The notes under the pieces were generated by a model that searched no databases, was not told the DNA's origin, and saw only the letters and a program-made list of their open reading frames with translations. Positions 7,817-16,462 of a stretch of 64,000 nt of DNA are shown here, piece by piece. The position numbers and the translations under genes are program-made. Origin of the DNA: Haladaptatus sp. DYF46. GTDB lineage: Archaea > Halobacteriota > Halobacteria > Halobacteriales > Haladaptataceae. Positions within the stretch are counted from its first letter, which is position 1, and each line of letters opens with the position of its first letter. The stretch lies in contig NZ_JAJFAY010000007.1 in the NCBI RefSeq assembly GCF_021083305.1, forward strand, positions 62,001-126,000, written 5' to 3'.

Positions 7817-8878
7817 TTAATCGAGATAGGTTGCGACATCGTCTCGCAACCGGTTAGCATACTCCAACCGAACCTGGCATGCATCACCCGCTGAAATGCG
7901 ATCATTCCCAGCAATTTCTTCTGTGAGTGGATGATATTGGTTCGTCTCAAATCCCATCATGGTAAGATAACGACAGACACGGTCTGAGAGCCCCGCTGTC
8001 ATCGCAGTCGTCGTGATGGCACGCAGTTCGGTGAATGATGGGATACCGATCTCATTAGCTCTAATGCCAGGAGTACCGACGCGTACTGGTCTTTCTTCTG
8101 TGAGTGAAAGTATCCTTGAAACATCGCCTACGAATTGGAGAATTTGGCTCGGGAGTGCAATATCGGGTGCCCGCCATTCAATCGTGGGCGTTTGGGCTCG
8201 TAATCGCACCGGTGTTAGTACGACATCTTCCTGCTGAATATGTCGTGAGAATTCGGCCTGGGGAATGTCAAGCTGTTCAGCGTATAACGTCAGCGTCTCG
8301 TGCATTTGTGCGAGCTTCTCATCCCACTCATCAACTGACTCGGTGTATGACCACAGATCACGGTACCGAGTGAGAAACTGCGTCGAATGAGTGCGATACA
8401 TGAGCGCGCGAGCATCCATCCCCATCAATACCCCATCGTAGTACGGAGATGAACTCACAAGTGCAATTGCTGGATCGAGTGCTGTGAGGATATTCAGCTG
8501 TCGAACCACATTTCTTTTGTCAAAGTGAACATGTGTCCCCGCACAGTGTTTCGCGTGTCTGATCTCTTCACCGAAGATGGTCTGCAATATTTTGCCTCGT
8601 TCACTGTTGACAGGGAACTGATGTTCAGTAAGTGGGGTCCCAAGCGGGACAAGATGCATGTCGAGCTCGGTTGCTCGAGCCAACACCGTTTCGAGAATCG
8701 GGATGAGGTTTTGCTGCAACTCTGTGATTCCATCGGCAGGTGGTACTTGGATCTCGATCATCGGGTCAACAAATTCAGGCACTACTGCCTCGTGGCTAGC
8801 AAGTAAATCCATCCCACTGACTAATTCTCCTTCGTTATTCACCACCCAGTATTCGAGTTCGAGCCCGATTTTCATCAT
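7817..8878 (-). CDS. Glutamate-cysteine ligase family protein (GCS2-like)
   Basis: A 353-residue protein of the GCS2 family. The opening GLELEYWVV (residues 5-13) carries the ATP/metal-binding Glu residues, and HCAGTHVHFD (111-120) is the conserved His-rich loop. ALDPAIALVSSSPYYDG and TIEWRAPD complete the family pattern. Haloarchaea use gamma-glutamylcysteine as a major thiol made by GshA of this family, but several paralogues have unknown substrates, so the exact reaction is inferred. Start ATG at 8878 has a strong AGGAGG; an upstream short frame ends inside this start (see 8875-9036). Confidence 0.82.
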   Translation of the reverse strand: MMKIGLELEYWVVNNEGELVSGMDLLASHEAVVPEFVDPMIEIQVPPADGITELQQNLIPILETVLARATELDMHLVPLGTPLTEHQFPVNSERGKILQTIFGEEIRHAKHCAGTHVHFDKRNVVRQLNILTALDPAIALVSSSPYYDGVLMGMDARALMYRTHSTQFLTRYRDLWSYTESVDEWDEKLAQMHETLTLYAEQLDIPQAEFSRHIQQEDVVLTPVRLRAQTPTIEWRAPDIALPSQILQFVGDVSRILSLTEERPVRVGTPGIRANEIGIPSFTELRAITTTAMTAGLSDRVCRYLTMMGFETNQYHPLTEEIAGNDRISAGDACQVRLEYANRLRDDVATYLD

Positions 8879-9036
8879 TTGGCCTCCTCCTGTCTTGTGA
8901 TCACCACTTTTTTGTCACTATTTTTATTATCACCAAATGGTGAACAGACAAGATTTGTATCCGGAAATGTACAAAATAAATGAGCAACTGCAAAATCACC
9001 TGCTACCAATTGAATTTTAACGAGTGTTTCCCCCAT
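8875..9036 (-). pseudogene. N-terminal remnant of a Bat-type regulator, overlapping the next gene start
   Basis: An ATG at 9036 opens MGETLVKIQLVAGDFAVAHL, matching the first strand and helix of Bat-type sensor domains and the relic at 9693-10010 (FQLTAGDYVLAPLFQ). The similarity ends after about 30 residues and the frame runs on for 53 codons. Its TGA lies inside the ATGATG start of the glutamate-cysteine ligase family gene. It is either a relic or a small translated leader; the overlap would allow coupling. Confidence 0.4.
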
Positions 9037-9495
9037 AGGATAGCTACACTACACACCCTCCTAACTCTTCAGATAATCCAACTTTCAGACTAGAGATTAC
9101 GAAACTCGAGATGATTCACTTAGGTGCCAAACTGTGCAATACTACTTTCTTCTATTCGCGCAGACGTAGGATGTGAAAAGATATTTGGAAAACGAAATGT
9201 GTTTTCTCGAGAACGTTAATCTGCCATGTTCCACTGCCGCTTATACGCCAAATATTCGATCAAAGTTGCTCACAATAATACGGCGACATATACGTCCACA
9301 TTTTACACTAAGTAGGTGTGGAGACACCCGATCTCGAGTGAAGGACCATTGGTGGAAAATGCCGGTTGCTCCCGACAGAGCATAGATTTCGACGACCAAC
9401 CGGCGTCAATCTTCGTGGCCTTTCTAGCAGACATTCTCCTCACGATCGATCGTGCGCTCTTGGATCGAAGATTGGTGGTCAGTTCTCAGCAGTAG
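9037..9495. other. Intergenic region with one copy of a short repeat
   Basis: There is no gene here that I recognise. At 9231-9249 it contains CCACTGCCGCTTATACGCC. Its core recurs at 15104 and 21727, each time in gene-poor DNA beside relics. The remainder has stops in all frames. Confidence 0.35.
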
Positions 9496-9663
9496 CTAAG
9501 GCGGCTCAACCTCATTATAGAAATTCCACGATGGGGAGGTTACTTGATGCCCGGTCGCACGAAAATGCCGTATTGCACGCCGATTGACGTCATGTGACGA
9601 ATGCTCGCGGGTGCTTATTCGCCACTGACAGTCAACGCAGGTGAGGAGCCGTTCAGTTGTCAT
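9496..9663 (-). CDS. Small C2H2-type zinc-finger protein (55 aa)
   Basis: An intact 55-codon frame from ATG 9663 to TAG 9496. MTTERLLTCVDCQWRI carries a CxxC pair (Cys9, Cys12), and HFRATGH near 33-39 supplies two His. This spacing matches a single C2H2 finger and resembles the C2H2-like proteins at 1371 and 7003, though without their HalOD1 partner. Haloarchaeal genomes carry many such mini zinc fingers, generally uncharacterised. It sits just downstream of a Bat-type relic on the same strand. Confidence 0.5.
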   Translation of the reverse strand: MTTERLLTCVDCQWRISTREHSSHDVNRRAIRHFRATGHQVTSPSWNFYNEVEPP

Positions 9664-9692
9664 ACGCTCAGGTCCGAACTAGAAATGGTTTA

Positions 9693-10010
9693 TCAGCTTG
9701 GTTGCTTTCCCAAGGGATTCATTTCGACCCCCGGTTCGCTGGGTTCATCGGCACCCTGACCGAGAACAATAGAATTTTCAACAAGACTGCCATGACCTCG
9801 TCAAAGTCGTTCGGAAATCGATTGGTGTGAAACTCTGATTTCATCAGCGACATCTTCAGCCGTTGCCCGGCGTGGAATCTCATACCATCCCTGCTCATAC
9901 GCGGCTATCAGTGGCCTTTGTTGCTCATTTGAAAGTTCAAAGTGACTCTCTGAAACAGAGGAGCAAGTACATAGTCACCTGCTGTCAATTGAAAGACGAC
10001 CACAGCCACA
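9693..10010 (-). pseudogene. Decayed Bat-type HTH regulator with internal deletion and TGA
   Basis: The right end encodes a Bat-type N-terminus (FQLTAGDYVLAPLFQRV). A frame change then leads straight into the HTH_10 domain (LSNEQQRPLIAAYEQGWYEI, then SHQSISERL), so about 130 codons of the sensor domain are missing. Inside the recognition region a TGA at 9801-9803 replaces the usual Arg codon (ERL-stop-RGHGSLVENS), and the frame reaches its own stop at 9693. Deletion, frameshift and nonsense together mark it as dead. Confidence 0.7.
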
Positions 10011-10223
10011 CACTCGTCACTGTCTGGCTGCAAGCATTGATCGGGCACACCAGCAATTCAGGTCAGTACCGCGTCAATACCGGATAATTTCGGTTATCTC
10101 TCTAAGAATAGATTACTACTTATATATATCACGTTACGGCGACTCGGTGCGTATGTATCGATCTGGTCGGGAAATCACACTCGATAGCGAGTGTTTAAGA
10201 CTATTCACACTCCTATATGAGCT

Positions 10224-10700
10224 ATGACGGGGAACGAACCACCTCCCGACGAGAGGGAGACACATTCTAGTCGGACCGCCGAGGAGAGTGCCGCCGAACG
10301 CGATCTCGATATTGATGTCCCAGAGTCCATCCTCGAGTTGCAACCCGTCTTCGCGGCGATTGCACATCCACGACGACGTTACCTTGTCTACACCCTCGCC
10401 GAAGCAACCGAATGGTCACTTGATGACCTCGCGACCAAACTGGCTGCCTGGGAAACTGATACTCCAGAGACGGATATCGCGACGCTCACGCGCCAGGAGA
10501 TGTACACGTCGCTCTATCACACGCACGTCCCGAAACTCGTTGACCTGGACGTAATCGAGTTCGAGGCTGACACCGAGACGATTTCCCCTGGTCCCTATGC
10601 AATCCAAGTACTGACGGTGTTGGAAGGCGCAGGCGGCAGTCTCGACAATCGGCAAGAAACGCATGCTCGCAGTGAGTTCGGCCGGGAGGGTACTCAGTAA
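10224..10700 (+). CDS. DUF7344 winged-helix protein
   Basis: A 158-residue protein: a charged disordered start (1-35), then the DUF7344 core, FAAIAHPRRRYLVYTLAEA with WSLDDLATKL, and a wing region (YHTHVPKLVDLDVIEFEAD). The HPRRR and HxHxPKLxxxxVI patterns are shared with 11784 and 12978. It is probably a DNA-binding regulator. It precedes the HalOD1 gene at 10777 in the same direction with a 76-base gap, and the two may be cotranscribed. Confidence 0.82.
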   Translation: MTGNEPPPDERETHSSRTAEESAAERDLDIDVPESILELQPVFAAIAHPRRRYLVYTLAEATEWSLDDLATKLAAWETDTPETDIATLTRQEMYTSLYHTHVPKLVDLDVIEFEADTETISPGPYAIQVLTVLEGAGGSLDNRQETHARSEFGREGTQ

Positions 10701-10776
10701 CCGATGGCTGGGCAAAGAGGTATCTCTATCTCGGGAATACCACAACTTTACGATACATTCACACGGAGGACAACAA

Positions 10777-11160
10777 ATGACGTCAAGTAAGAACCACACC
10801 GATGATGGGACTGAACTTGCACAGGATGGAAACGGACCCGACGACCCCGACATGACATTTGTGACACAGGCGCACTACGACCGCGAGAGCCACCGCGATC
10901 TCACCACCGAAATCATGTTCGCAATCGCGGACGCCGAGGATGTTGCGCCGATAGAGATCAAAGATCCACCCTTATACGAATGTGTGGATATCGCCGCGAT
11001 TGAAGACGGCTTCTTCGGCCCGAAAGTCGCGGGTCACGCACGCGATAGTGAGGGGAGTGTTGCCTTCCAGTACAATCAGTATCGCATTGGGGTTGCCAGT
11101 GATGGGTGGATTACGGTGTCTGAGCCCGCAGAGTATGAAGAGGTGTCAGGCTCGGAGTGA
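10777..11160 (+). CDS. HalOD1 output domain protein
   Basis: A 127-residue protein. Residues 1-45 are acidic and disordered. HalOD1 is at about 46-115: LTTEIMFAIADAEDV, DPPLYECVDIAAIEDGFF and VAFQYNQYRIGVA. The usual IDPDAL is replaced by VDIAAI, so this copy is divergent. I chose the ATG at 10777 because GGAGG lies just upstream; the frame itself is open further. It follows a DUF7344 gene. Confidence 0.82.
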   Translation: MTSSKNHTDDGTELAQDGNGPDDPDMTFVTQAHYDRESHRDLTTEIMFAIADAEDVAPIEIKDPPLYECVDIAAIEDGFFGPKVAGHARDSEGSVAFQYNQYRIGVASDGWITVSEPAEYEEVSGSE

Positions 11161-11356
11161 CTAGATTCGGTTTACGGTTTGCGTCGGTGTGAGACGGTGG
11201 TCAGGTTGAGACAGTGGATCCGTTTCCGTATCTCGCAACTGCTGAGTTATTTCTGACCGTCCCCGCTGGAGTCGCCAGATTGTTCTTCGAGAGTCGATAC
11301 CGGTGATTCGCCCGATAAGATCGGATGAGCGGTACTTTCGGTGATTATCACCGAAC

Positions 11357-11653
11357 ATGCCCCAAAGCCTATCCGAACACCATTCTTTGCCAGAACACAT
11401 GAGTTATTCTCCAGCCGAACTCCCAATACAGACCGCACCCTCGGAGACTGAGTCAATCACTGTAGCTGTAGTGACGGCAATGACCGAAGTCAACGGAACA
11501 AAACCTGTAACCCCCCTTTACGAGGCTATCGACCCCGATGCACTCGAAAATCTCTATCGACATGGCTCGCCAGAGGTGAGCTTTGAGTATGCTGGGTATC
11601 ATGTTACGGTTCACTCTGATCGAACTGTCACGGTGTCCGAGCTGAATCCATAG
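11357..11653 (+). CDS. HalOD1 output domain protein
   Basis: A 98-residue stand-alone HalOD1 protein: SITVAVVTAMTEVNGTKP, PLYEAIDPDALENLYRHG and FEYAGYHVTVHSD. It is closest in this window to 22692-22955. A second ATG 14 codons in (11399) is an alternative start; both leave the domain intact. Confidence 0.85.
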   Translation: MPQSLSEHHSLPEHMSYSPAELPIQTAPSETESITVAVVTAMTEVNGTKPVTPLYEAIDPDALENLYRHGSPEVSFEYAGYHVTVHSDRTVTVSELNP

Positions 11654-11783
11654 AACATCGCTGCCACTAGCCGATCAAGAGGTGCCGACTTCTACAAGTT
11701 GATGCGCTTCACTCAGACAGTGCAGTATTCCCAATAGCAGTACGACGAGTGAAGAGGACTAATAAACGAGTAGTCGAACCGCA

Positions 11784-12158
11784 CTACTCCTGTAAGGAAG
11801 GTTTGTGTGCTCCAGGTGAAGCTGTCACCAGCATTTCCTCGAGCAGTGCGTCTACCTGCGGTGGGGCGGTATAGACAGCTTGCTGATTGGATTGATCATA
11901 TTCGATCACCCCTGCATCTGCGAGTTTTGGGAGGTGGATATGATGCACCGCAATCTCTGCCTTCACGTCCCTCTCCGACGGTTCCCGGTCATCACGCTGT
12001 GTTAGCTCCGTTACTAATGCAGAAATAGACAAGGAAGCCTCTGTGTCGCGAAGGCAGTGGAGGAGAACTCGACGCCGGTGATCAGCAAGCAGCTTGTATA
12101 ACTGGGAAATCTGCCCCGTGGTACCACGATCGCCACTCGCGTGTCTCTCCTCGTGCAT
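11784..12158 (-). CDS. DUF7344 winged-helix protein
   Basis: A 124-residue protein: LYKLLADHRRRVLLHCLRD, then a charged linker and the wing HHIHLPKLADAGVIEYDQ. The ATG at 12158 (MHEERHASG) is preferred over an upstream GTG-type start. AT-rich stretches (tatagtcattctctataatt at about 12182-12201) upstream could provide the TATA element. A probable transcription regulator. Confidence 0.82.
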   Translation of the reverse strand: MHEERHASGDRGTTGQISQLYKLLADHRRRVLLHCLRDTEASLSISALVTELTQRDDREPSERDVKAEIAVHHIHLPKLADAGVIEYDQSNQQAVYTAPPQVDALLEEMLVTASPGAHKPSLQE

Positions 12159-12328
12159 ACTCGCACCTCGAGTAGCCACACATATAGTCATTCTCTATAA
12201 TTACATTGGTAGATTGTGGAATGCACACGGAGGGACGCGAATTATCGTTCTGCAACAGAGTTATTGTGTGATTCCAGCACTACGTGTCTTTAGAAGTGTG
12301 AAATGAGCAATCGAAAGGGTTGAAAAAA

Positions 12329-12820
12329 TCAGCTCTCACGTCGCTCCTCTGCCGTCTCCTCACTGAAATGGAAATGATCGAATGGCTGGCTATGCCGCTC
12401 GCGCATGATCTCGGAACTCTCGATCGTAACGCCAGAGTCGTGCAGTGTGTCCGTGATGCGTGTGATATCTTGGCGACTCGTCCCAACCACTTCCACGTAG
12501 ATATTCCGTTTGCCGACAAGCATCTCGCGTACATCGACCACGCCCTGCACTGCAAGTATCTGCTGGACAAATTCGGCTTGTTCGGTTGCTGGCGCGGTAC
12601 ACACGAACAGTACGCTTAGCGGAAGGTTGGCAGCTTCATAGTCAATATCGGGATGATAGCCCCTGATGATCCCATCGTCTTCGAGTTGCGAAATCCGGTT
12701 CCGGACAGTGCTTGCGGAGACACCGACTGTTTCAGCAATCTCTTCGGTGGTTGTATTCCGTGCGTCTCGCTGGAGATGATACAAAATGCCCTGATCAACG
12801 TTGTCGAGTCCTCGGCTCAT
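12329..12820 (-). CDS. Lrp/AsnC family transcriptional regulator
   Basis: A 163-residue protein. The HTH at 1-55 reads LDNVDQGILYHLQRDARNTT and EIAETVGVSASTVRNRISQL. A RAM/Lrp effector-binding domain follows (LPLSVLFVCTAPATEQAEFV, VVDVREMLVGKRNIYVEVVG). The frame extends 32 codons upstream to a TTG, but the ATG at 12820 matches the standard family start. It forms dimers/octamers and senses small molecules, often amino acids; targets are unknown. It is divergent from the DUF7344 gene at 12978. Confidence 0.88.
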   Translation of the reverse strand: MSRGLDNVDQGILYHLQRDARNTTTEEIAETVGVSASTVRNRISQLEDDGIIRGYHPDIDYEAANLPLSVLFVCTAPATEQAEFVQQILAVQGVVDVREMLVGKRNIYVEVVGTSRQDITRITDTLHDSGVTIESSEIMRERHSQPFDHFHFSEETAEERRES

Positions 12821-12977
12821 CCGTAAGAATAGGTGGAGTAAGCGTAAGTAGTCTGTGAGAAACTGCGTGAACGCCACCAGCCCTCGTTCAAGTGATTCAC
12901 TCACTTCCTCAAACAATGACTAATCTGAAAAATGAGGGTTGCTTAACCGTGTTCAGTGCGTTAGGATTTAAGTACCT

Positions 12978-13292
12978 ATGACGCTCGATGAGCAGCTCTC
13001 AGTCCTCTCGAATCACCACCGCCGACAACTGCTTGTCGCCTTAGCACAACGGACTCCCCAGCCCGATCGTCTCGCTCCCTCTCGAGCTTTGGCAGCAGAC
13101 GGAGGAGACGAAGAGCAAACGATCGCAATGCAGCACGTCCACCTCCCGAAGTTAGCGAATCACGGTTTCATCGACTGGGATCAAGACACACAGCACGTGA
13201 CAAAGGGGCCGCAGTTCGATGAGATCGAGCCATTGCTCACTGTTCTGGTTGAGAATCACGATGTGCTTGCTGATCGTGGCATCTCTGACTGA
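12978..13292 (+). CDS. DUF7344 winged-helix protein
   Basis: A 104-residue minimal member: LSVLSNHHRRQLLVALAQR, linker, then QHVHLPKLANHGFIDWDQD. It has the same core as 10224 and 11784 without extensions. The frame is bracketed by the divergent Lrp gene and a regulatory-looking inverted repeat downstream. Confidence 0.8.
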   Translation: MTLDEQLSVLSNHHRRQLLVALAQRTPQPDRLAPSRALAADGGDEEQTIAMQHVHLPKLANHGFIDWDQDTQHVTKGPQFDEIEPLLTVLVENHDVLADRGISD

Positions 13293-13785
13293 TTGATCCC
13301 GATCGAAAACTACCACGAAGGTGGCAGCAAGGTACGGAGTGGCGATTGGTTGGGACCCATTCGAACTCCGTACCATGTCGTCTTTTGGGCTAGTCCGGTA
13401 TAACCCTGCTGTGATTATGTGGGTTACTGATTACATATCCGAGTAGTGAGACTAGGAATTTGCATCGCCTACTGCTGCTCTCATTGAACTCACCCCAGGT
13501 ACTACTGTGAAATCAGCAATAGTACCACGATAAATTGCGCATTCAGCACCAATAACCTGTGATGCCGATGGACTGTGATTATCTGAGTGAATACCGTGAC
13601 AGCTGGTGAATCAGCAAAATGACGGTACAGGGATGAGTGCCTTTGATACGTATTGACGCCCATATTCTAATATATGATGGACAGGACTGTTGGACGAGCG
13701 CGATGGGTTCAACAACAACTGTCTTGTGGGCGACGCCAAAACAGTATGAACAACCCCGGTGTTCCCGGGCAGATGGTTGGGACCC
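13293..13785. other. Gene-free stretch upstream of TrmB
   Basis: About 490 bases without a recognised gene. It holds the perfect inverted repeat at 13331-13374 and, at its right end, the second copy of a 14-base word lying over the TrmB start. Several short frames exist but none has a family signature. Confidence 0.4.
13331..13374. repeat. Perfect 10-bp inverted repeat enclosing a TrmB-start motif
   Basis: GGTACGGAGT (13331-13340) and ACTCCGTACC (13365-13374) are exact complements separated by 24 bases. The spacer contains TGGTTGGGACCCAT (13347-13360), which recurs exactly at 13774-13787 over the TrmB start codon. It could be a hairpin terminator for the DUF7344 gene, an operator, or a duplicated relic of the TrmB upstream region. 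Confidence 0.55.
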
Positions 13786-14625
13786 ATGAACGACGTATCT
13801 AATCAACAACAATCGATCGAATTGCTCCAACAACTCGGCTTGAAAGAATACGAAGCAGGGTGTTTCGTGGCGTTAGCACGCCTTCCGAAAGGGACAGCCA
13901 AAGAGATCAGCGAAACCTCCGACGTACCGCGAACACGCGTCTATGATGCAATTCGAGTGTTAGAATCCAAAGGACTTGTCGAGATCCAGCATTCGAATCC
14001 GCAGCAATTTCGCGCCGTGCCGATCGAGGAGGCCGCCGAGACACTGCGCCAAGAATACGAATCGCGAACGGACACGCTTGTTGAGGCGATGACCGCGATC
14101 GAGCCTGCAGAATCGAACGGCGGTGATAAAGAAATCACACACGAAGTCTGGGCGCTGTCGGGGACCACTGCGATTACGAATCGTACTCAACAACTTATCG
14201 ATGCCGCCGGGAGAGAGATCGTGCTCATCGTCGGTCGAGAAGACGTTATTACTGACGGATTACTCGAACAGCTCCAAGAGGCGCTCGACACTGGTCTCGA
14301 TGTGTTGGTTGGCACACAATCCGAGGAGCTTCGTGAGCAAATTGTAGAGGCACTGCCCGATGCAGAAGTGTTCGTCTCCGGGCTAGAGTGGTTGCACAGT
14401 TCGCCCCTTGAGGACAACGACGACACGACGATCAGTCGACTGCTATTGATTGACAAGAACACGATTCTCGTGAGTTCGGTCCATGAGACGGACACCGGTG
14501 GGATTGAGACGGAAAAGGCAGTGTTTGGGAGAGGGTTCGACAATGGGATTGTGGTGATCGCCCGGCGATTGATGGCGACTGGTTTGCCACGGAGGCAGGA
14601 TCCTGATGTGACAGAGGACGAGTAG
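13786..14625 (+). CDS. TrmB-family transcriptional regulator
   Basis: A 279-residue protein. The N-terminal TrmB winged helix (about 10-95) reads LLQQLGLKEYEAGCFVALAR, then KEISETSDVPRTRVYDAIRV and LESKGLVEIQ. A short coiled coil follows and then the TrmB C-terminal effector domain (LSGTTAITNRTQQLIDAAGR, RLLLIDKNTILVSSV). Haloarchaeal family members control sugar metabolism or transport genes; the regulon here is unknown. The ATG at 13786 is preferred to an upstream GTG. It faces a HalOD1 gene 27 bases away, an arrangement partly preserved at 3030-3428. Confidence 0.87.
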   Translation: MNDVSNQQQSIELLQQLGLKEYEAGCFVALARLPKGTAKEISETSDVPRTRVYDAIRVLESKGLVEIQHSNPQQFRAVPIEEAAETLRQEYESRTDTLVEAMTAIEPAESNGGDKEITHEVWALSGTTAITNRTQQLIDAAGREIVLIVGREDVITDGLLEQLQEALDTGLDVLVGTQSEELREQIVEALPDAEVFVSGLEWLHSSPLEDNDDTTISRLLLIDKNTILVSSVHETDTGGIETEKAVFGRGFDNGIVVIARRLMATGLPRRQDPDVTEDE

Positions 14626-14652
14626 TCCTCGGTGCGACAGCATCGAGAGTTC

Positions 14653-14955
14653 TTAGGTGGGGGCAACGTGAACGGTGCCAGTGCTGTGGACAGTGACGGA
14701 GTAGCCCGTGTAGGTGAAGGAGATCGACGCAGTCGTATCGGTGTTCCGTGCCAGTGGGGGTGCAATCATCGCATCGAAAGCGTCGGGATCAATCCACTCG
14801 TAGAGTGGACTGAGCTCCTGCTGGTCGCAGTGTGCTGCCTGGGCAACGGTTTCGACGACAGCGGTGCTCGGGGCGATTGCTGACCACTCATACTGGTTGT
14901 GAATTGCTTTACGTGGCATCTCATCATCAGAACTCGGCGACTCCTCATTACTCAT
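14653..14955 (-). CDS. HalOD1 output domain protein
   Basis: A 100-residue protein: APSTAVVETVAQAAHCDQQ, LSPLYEWIDPDAFDAMI and ISFTYTGYSVTVHS. It is convergent with the TrmB gene. It and 38355-38693 share a (N)QYEW/NWG lead-in (HNQYEWSAIAPSTAVV against FYNWGDTAPSAAVI) and form a subgroup of the HalOD1 set. Confidence 0.85.
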   Translation of the reverse strand: MSNEESPSSDDEMPRKAIHNQYEWSAIAPSTAVVETVAQAAHCDQQELSPLYEWIDPDAFDAMIAPPLARNTDTTASISFTYTGYSVTVHSTGTVHVAPT

Positions 14956-15403
14956 GCGTGAACACTATGGGAGCGGTTATCAAAAACATTCTGTGAGGAT
15001 ATGGGTGACAAGAGAGTTGCATTGGCTTCTGAATCGGAAATTCACCATTCCCGACTACCGGAGCACATGCGAATCGGTTTTACCGGAAATACCCGGTGAG
15101 ATTCACTGCCGCTTATACTGCCCACAGGAAGTCAATCGCCAAAATCGGCCAAGTTCAAGAAATCGACCTCGCTGCTGTCGTGCGTTCTACTTCGGTTATC
15201 AAATCAATCATCCATTTAGAAACACGGGGAACTCCTAGAAATCAGACTGCTTCTCATCCAATTGTTCAGCAGATCTGAACCAAGCAGCGGTTGAACAGCG
15301 ATGACATACACGGTTGTCATGGATGTTGTATAATGGATCTTCGTTGGTTGGTACCACCACTCATTATGAATTTATTACAAATGGTGGTCTGTGACACACT
15401 GTG
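14956..15403. other. Gene-free stretch with repeat copy
   Basis: No gene is recognised. At 15081-15117 it carries taccggaaatacccggt next to CACTGCCGCTTATA. A comparable pair (accggg plus CACTGCCGCTTAT) sits at 21711-21740, suggesting two copies of the same lost element. The right end should hold the methyltransferase promoter. Confidence 0.35.
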
Positions 15404-16111
15404 ATGGACTCTGATCCATACGGCCGTGCAATTCGCGACTACTCCCTCGACCAGCAAACCGAACCACTCATCGAACGCTGTGGCGATGAAACACGCGAAC
15501 ACCCCATCGAGGAGTATTATTTTGGTGAATTCGAGCCAACGGATGACTGACACGACTCATGGCTTGCTGGTCCCTTACTCGATATGGGTGCTGGAGTTGG
15601 TCAGCACTCACTGTATTTCCAAGAGCACTTTGAAACAGTTGCAATCGAGATTAGCGAGCATCTTGTAGCGACGTTACGAGATCGAGGGGTGAACGATGCA
15701 CGACAGGCCGATATGTTCGCCCTGCGAGAATCATTTGGACAGAACCGGTTTCGCTCTGCATTTGCCCATGGAACACAAGTTGGAGCTGCTGGGTCACGAG
15801 GCGGACTTCGGCAATTTCTCGGCGACCTCGCATACGTCACAACAGACGATGCCACAGCGATCATTGACGGCAACGATCCAGATCATGAGCACGCTCCCAG
15901 GCTCTTTGGCTATCGTGCTGATCCAGCACCAGGACTCGGCTTTCGCATCTACCACTTCGAATACGAAGGCGCTGTGAGTGAACCGCTGTTGCTCCGGTTG
16001 GTAAGCCCGAGTCGATTGCGTGATGTCGTGGTTGGAACCGGATGGGAGGTAGCTGAGATTCGTCGAGGTGAGAATGGACACTACTATCGGGCAGTTCTCA
16101 CGAAACGCTGA
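15404..16111 (+). pseudogene. SAM-dependent methyltransferase with in-frame TGA
   Basis: One continuous frame from ATG 15404 to TGA 16109-16111 would encode about 235 residues of a class I methyltransferase. It starts MDSDPYGRAIRDYSLDQQ; motif I is LLDMGAGVGQHSLYF, and the C-terminus has GTGWEVAEIRRGENGHYYRA. It is interrupted in frame by TGA at 15548-15550 (codon 49), just before the SAM motif (TDD-stop-HDSWLAGPLLD). The remaining codons look well kept, so the mutation is recent, or an assembly error, or the downstream ATG at 15584 is used. Nothing supports recoding. Confidence 0.75.
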
Positions 16112-16189
16112 GTGAGAAAGGGTGGACAAACACGAATCCTTCGCTCGGTATCGCTGTAAACAGTCGCCTGCCAAAGTGGGTACACAGAA

Positions 16190-16208
16190 GTTAGTATATT
16201 ATACTAAC
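16190..16208. repeat. 19-bp palindrome, copy 1 (perfect)
   Basis: GTTAGTATATTATACTAAC, with 9-base arms that are exact complements around a central T. It lies about 60 bases beyond the 3' end of the zinc-ribbon gene at 16271. Related copies are at 20670, 21945, 23181 and 55285. It could be a terminator, an operator of DtxR-like length (19 bp), or the end of a mobile module. Confidence 0.7.
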
Positions 16209-16270
16209 TAGAGCGTACGACTCTGCCGCTTGAAAAGAACGAATGAAGAGGGCCGAAAGCGTTCGCGGAG

Positions 16271-16462
16271 TTAGTGAGAGTCAGCGAGTAATTCCATCAC
16301 CCACACATCAGGGCGAGGTGGGTGCAGATCGCCCATCTCAAGCACTGCATCAGGAGCAGCCAACCGGTGTCCGCACGGACTCACATAGACCCGCGACGGA
16401 CCTGCCACCGTCATCGTCCCAATAACTCCTAGACAGTGCGGACAGCGGTACTTGCGCGTCAT
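16271..16462 (-). CDS. Small CxxC zinc-ribbon protein next to SprT
   Basis: A 63-residue protein: MTRKYRCPHCLGVIGTMTV, GPSRVYVSPCGHRL and a C-terminal VWVMELLADSH. CPHC and the lone C in SPCGH give a treble-clef-like metal site. The ATG overlaps the SprT stop by 4 bases (ATGA). Decayed copies occur at 20759-20960 and 22007-22210. Function is unknown, though the fixed neighbour suggests it works with the SprT-like protein. Confidence 0.65.
   Translation of the reverse strand: MTRKYRCPHCLGVIGTMTVAGPSRVYVSPCGHRLAAPDAVLEMGDLHPPRPDVWVMELLADSH

Noticed and set aside
15548..15550. TGA as selenocysteine or recoding signal
   Set aside because: Haloarchaea are not known to encode selenocysteine machinery, the codon is not at a catalytic site, and no stem-loop is evident.
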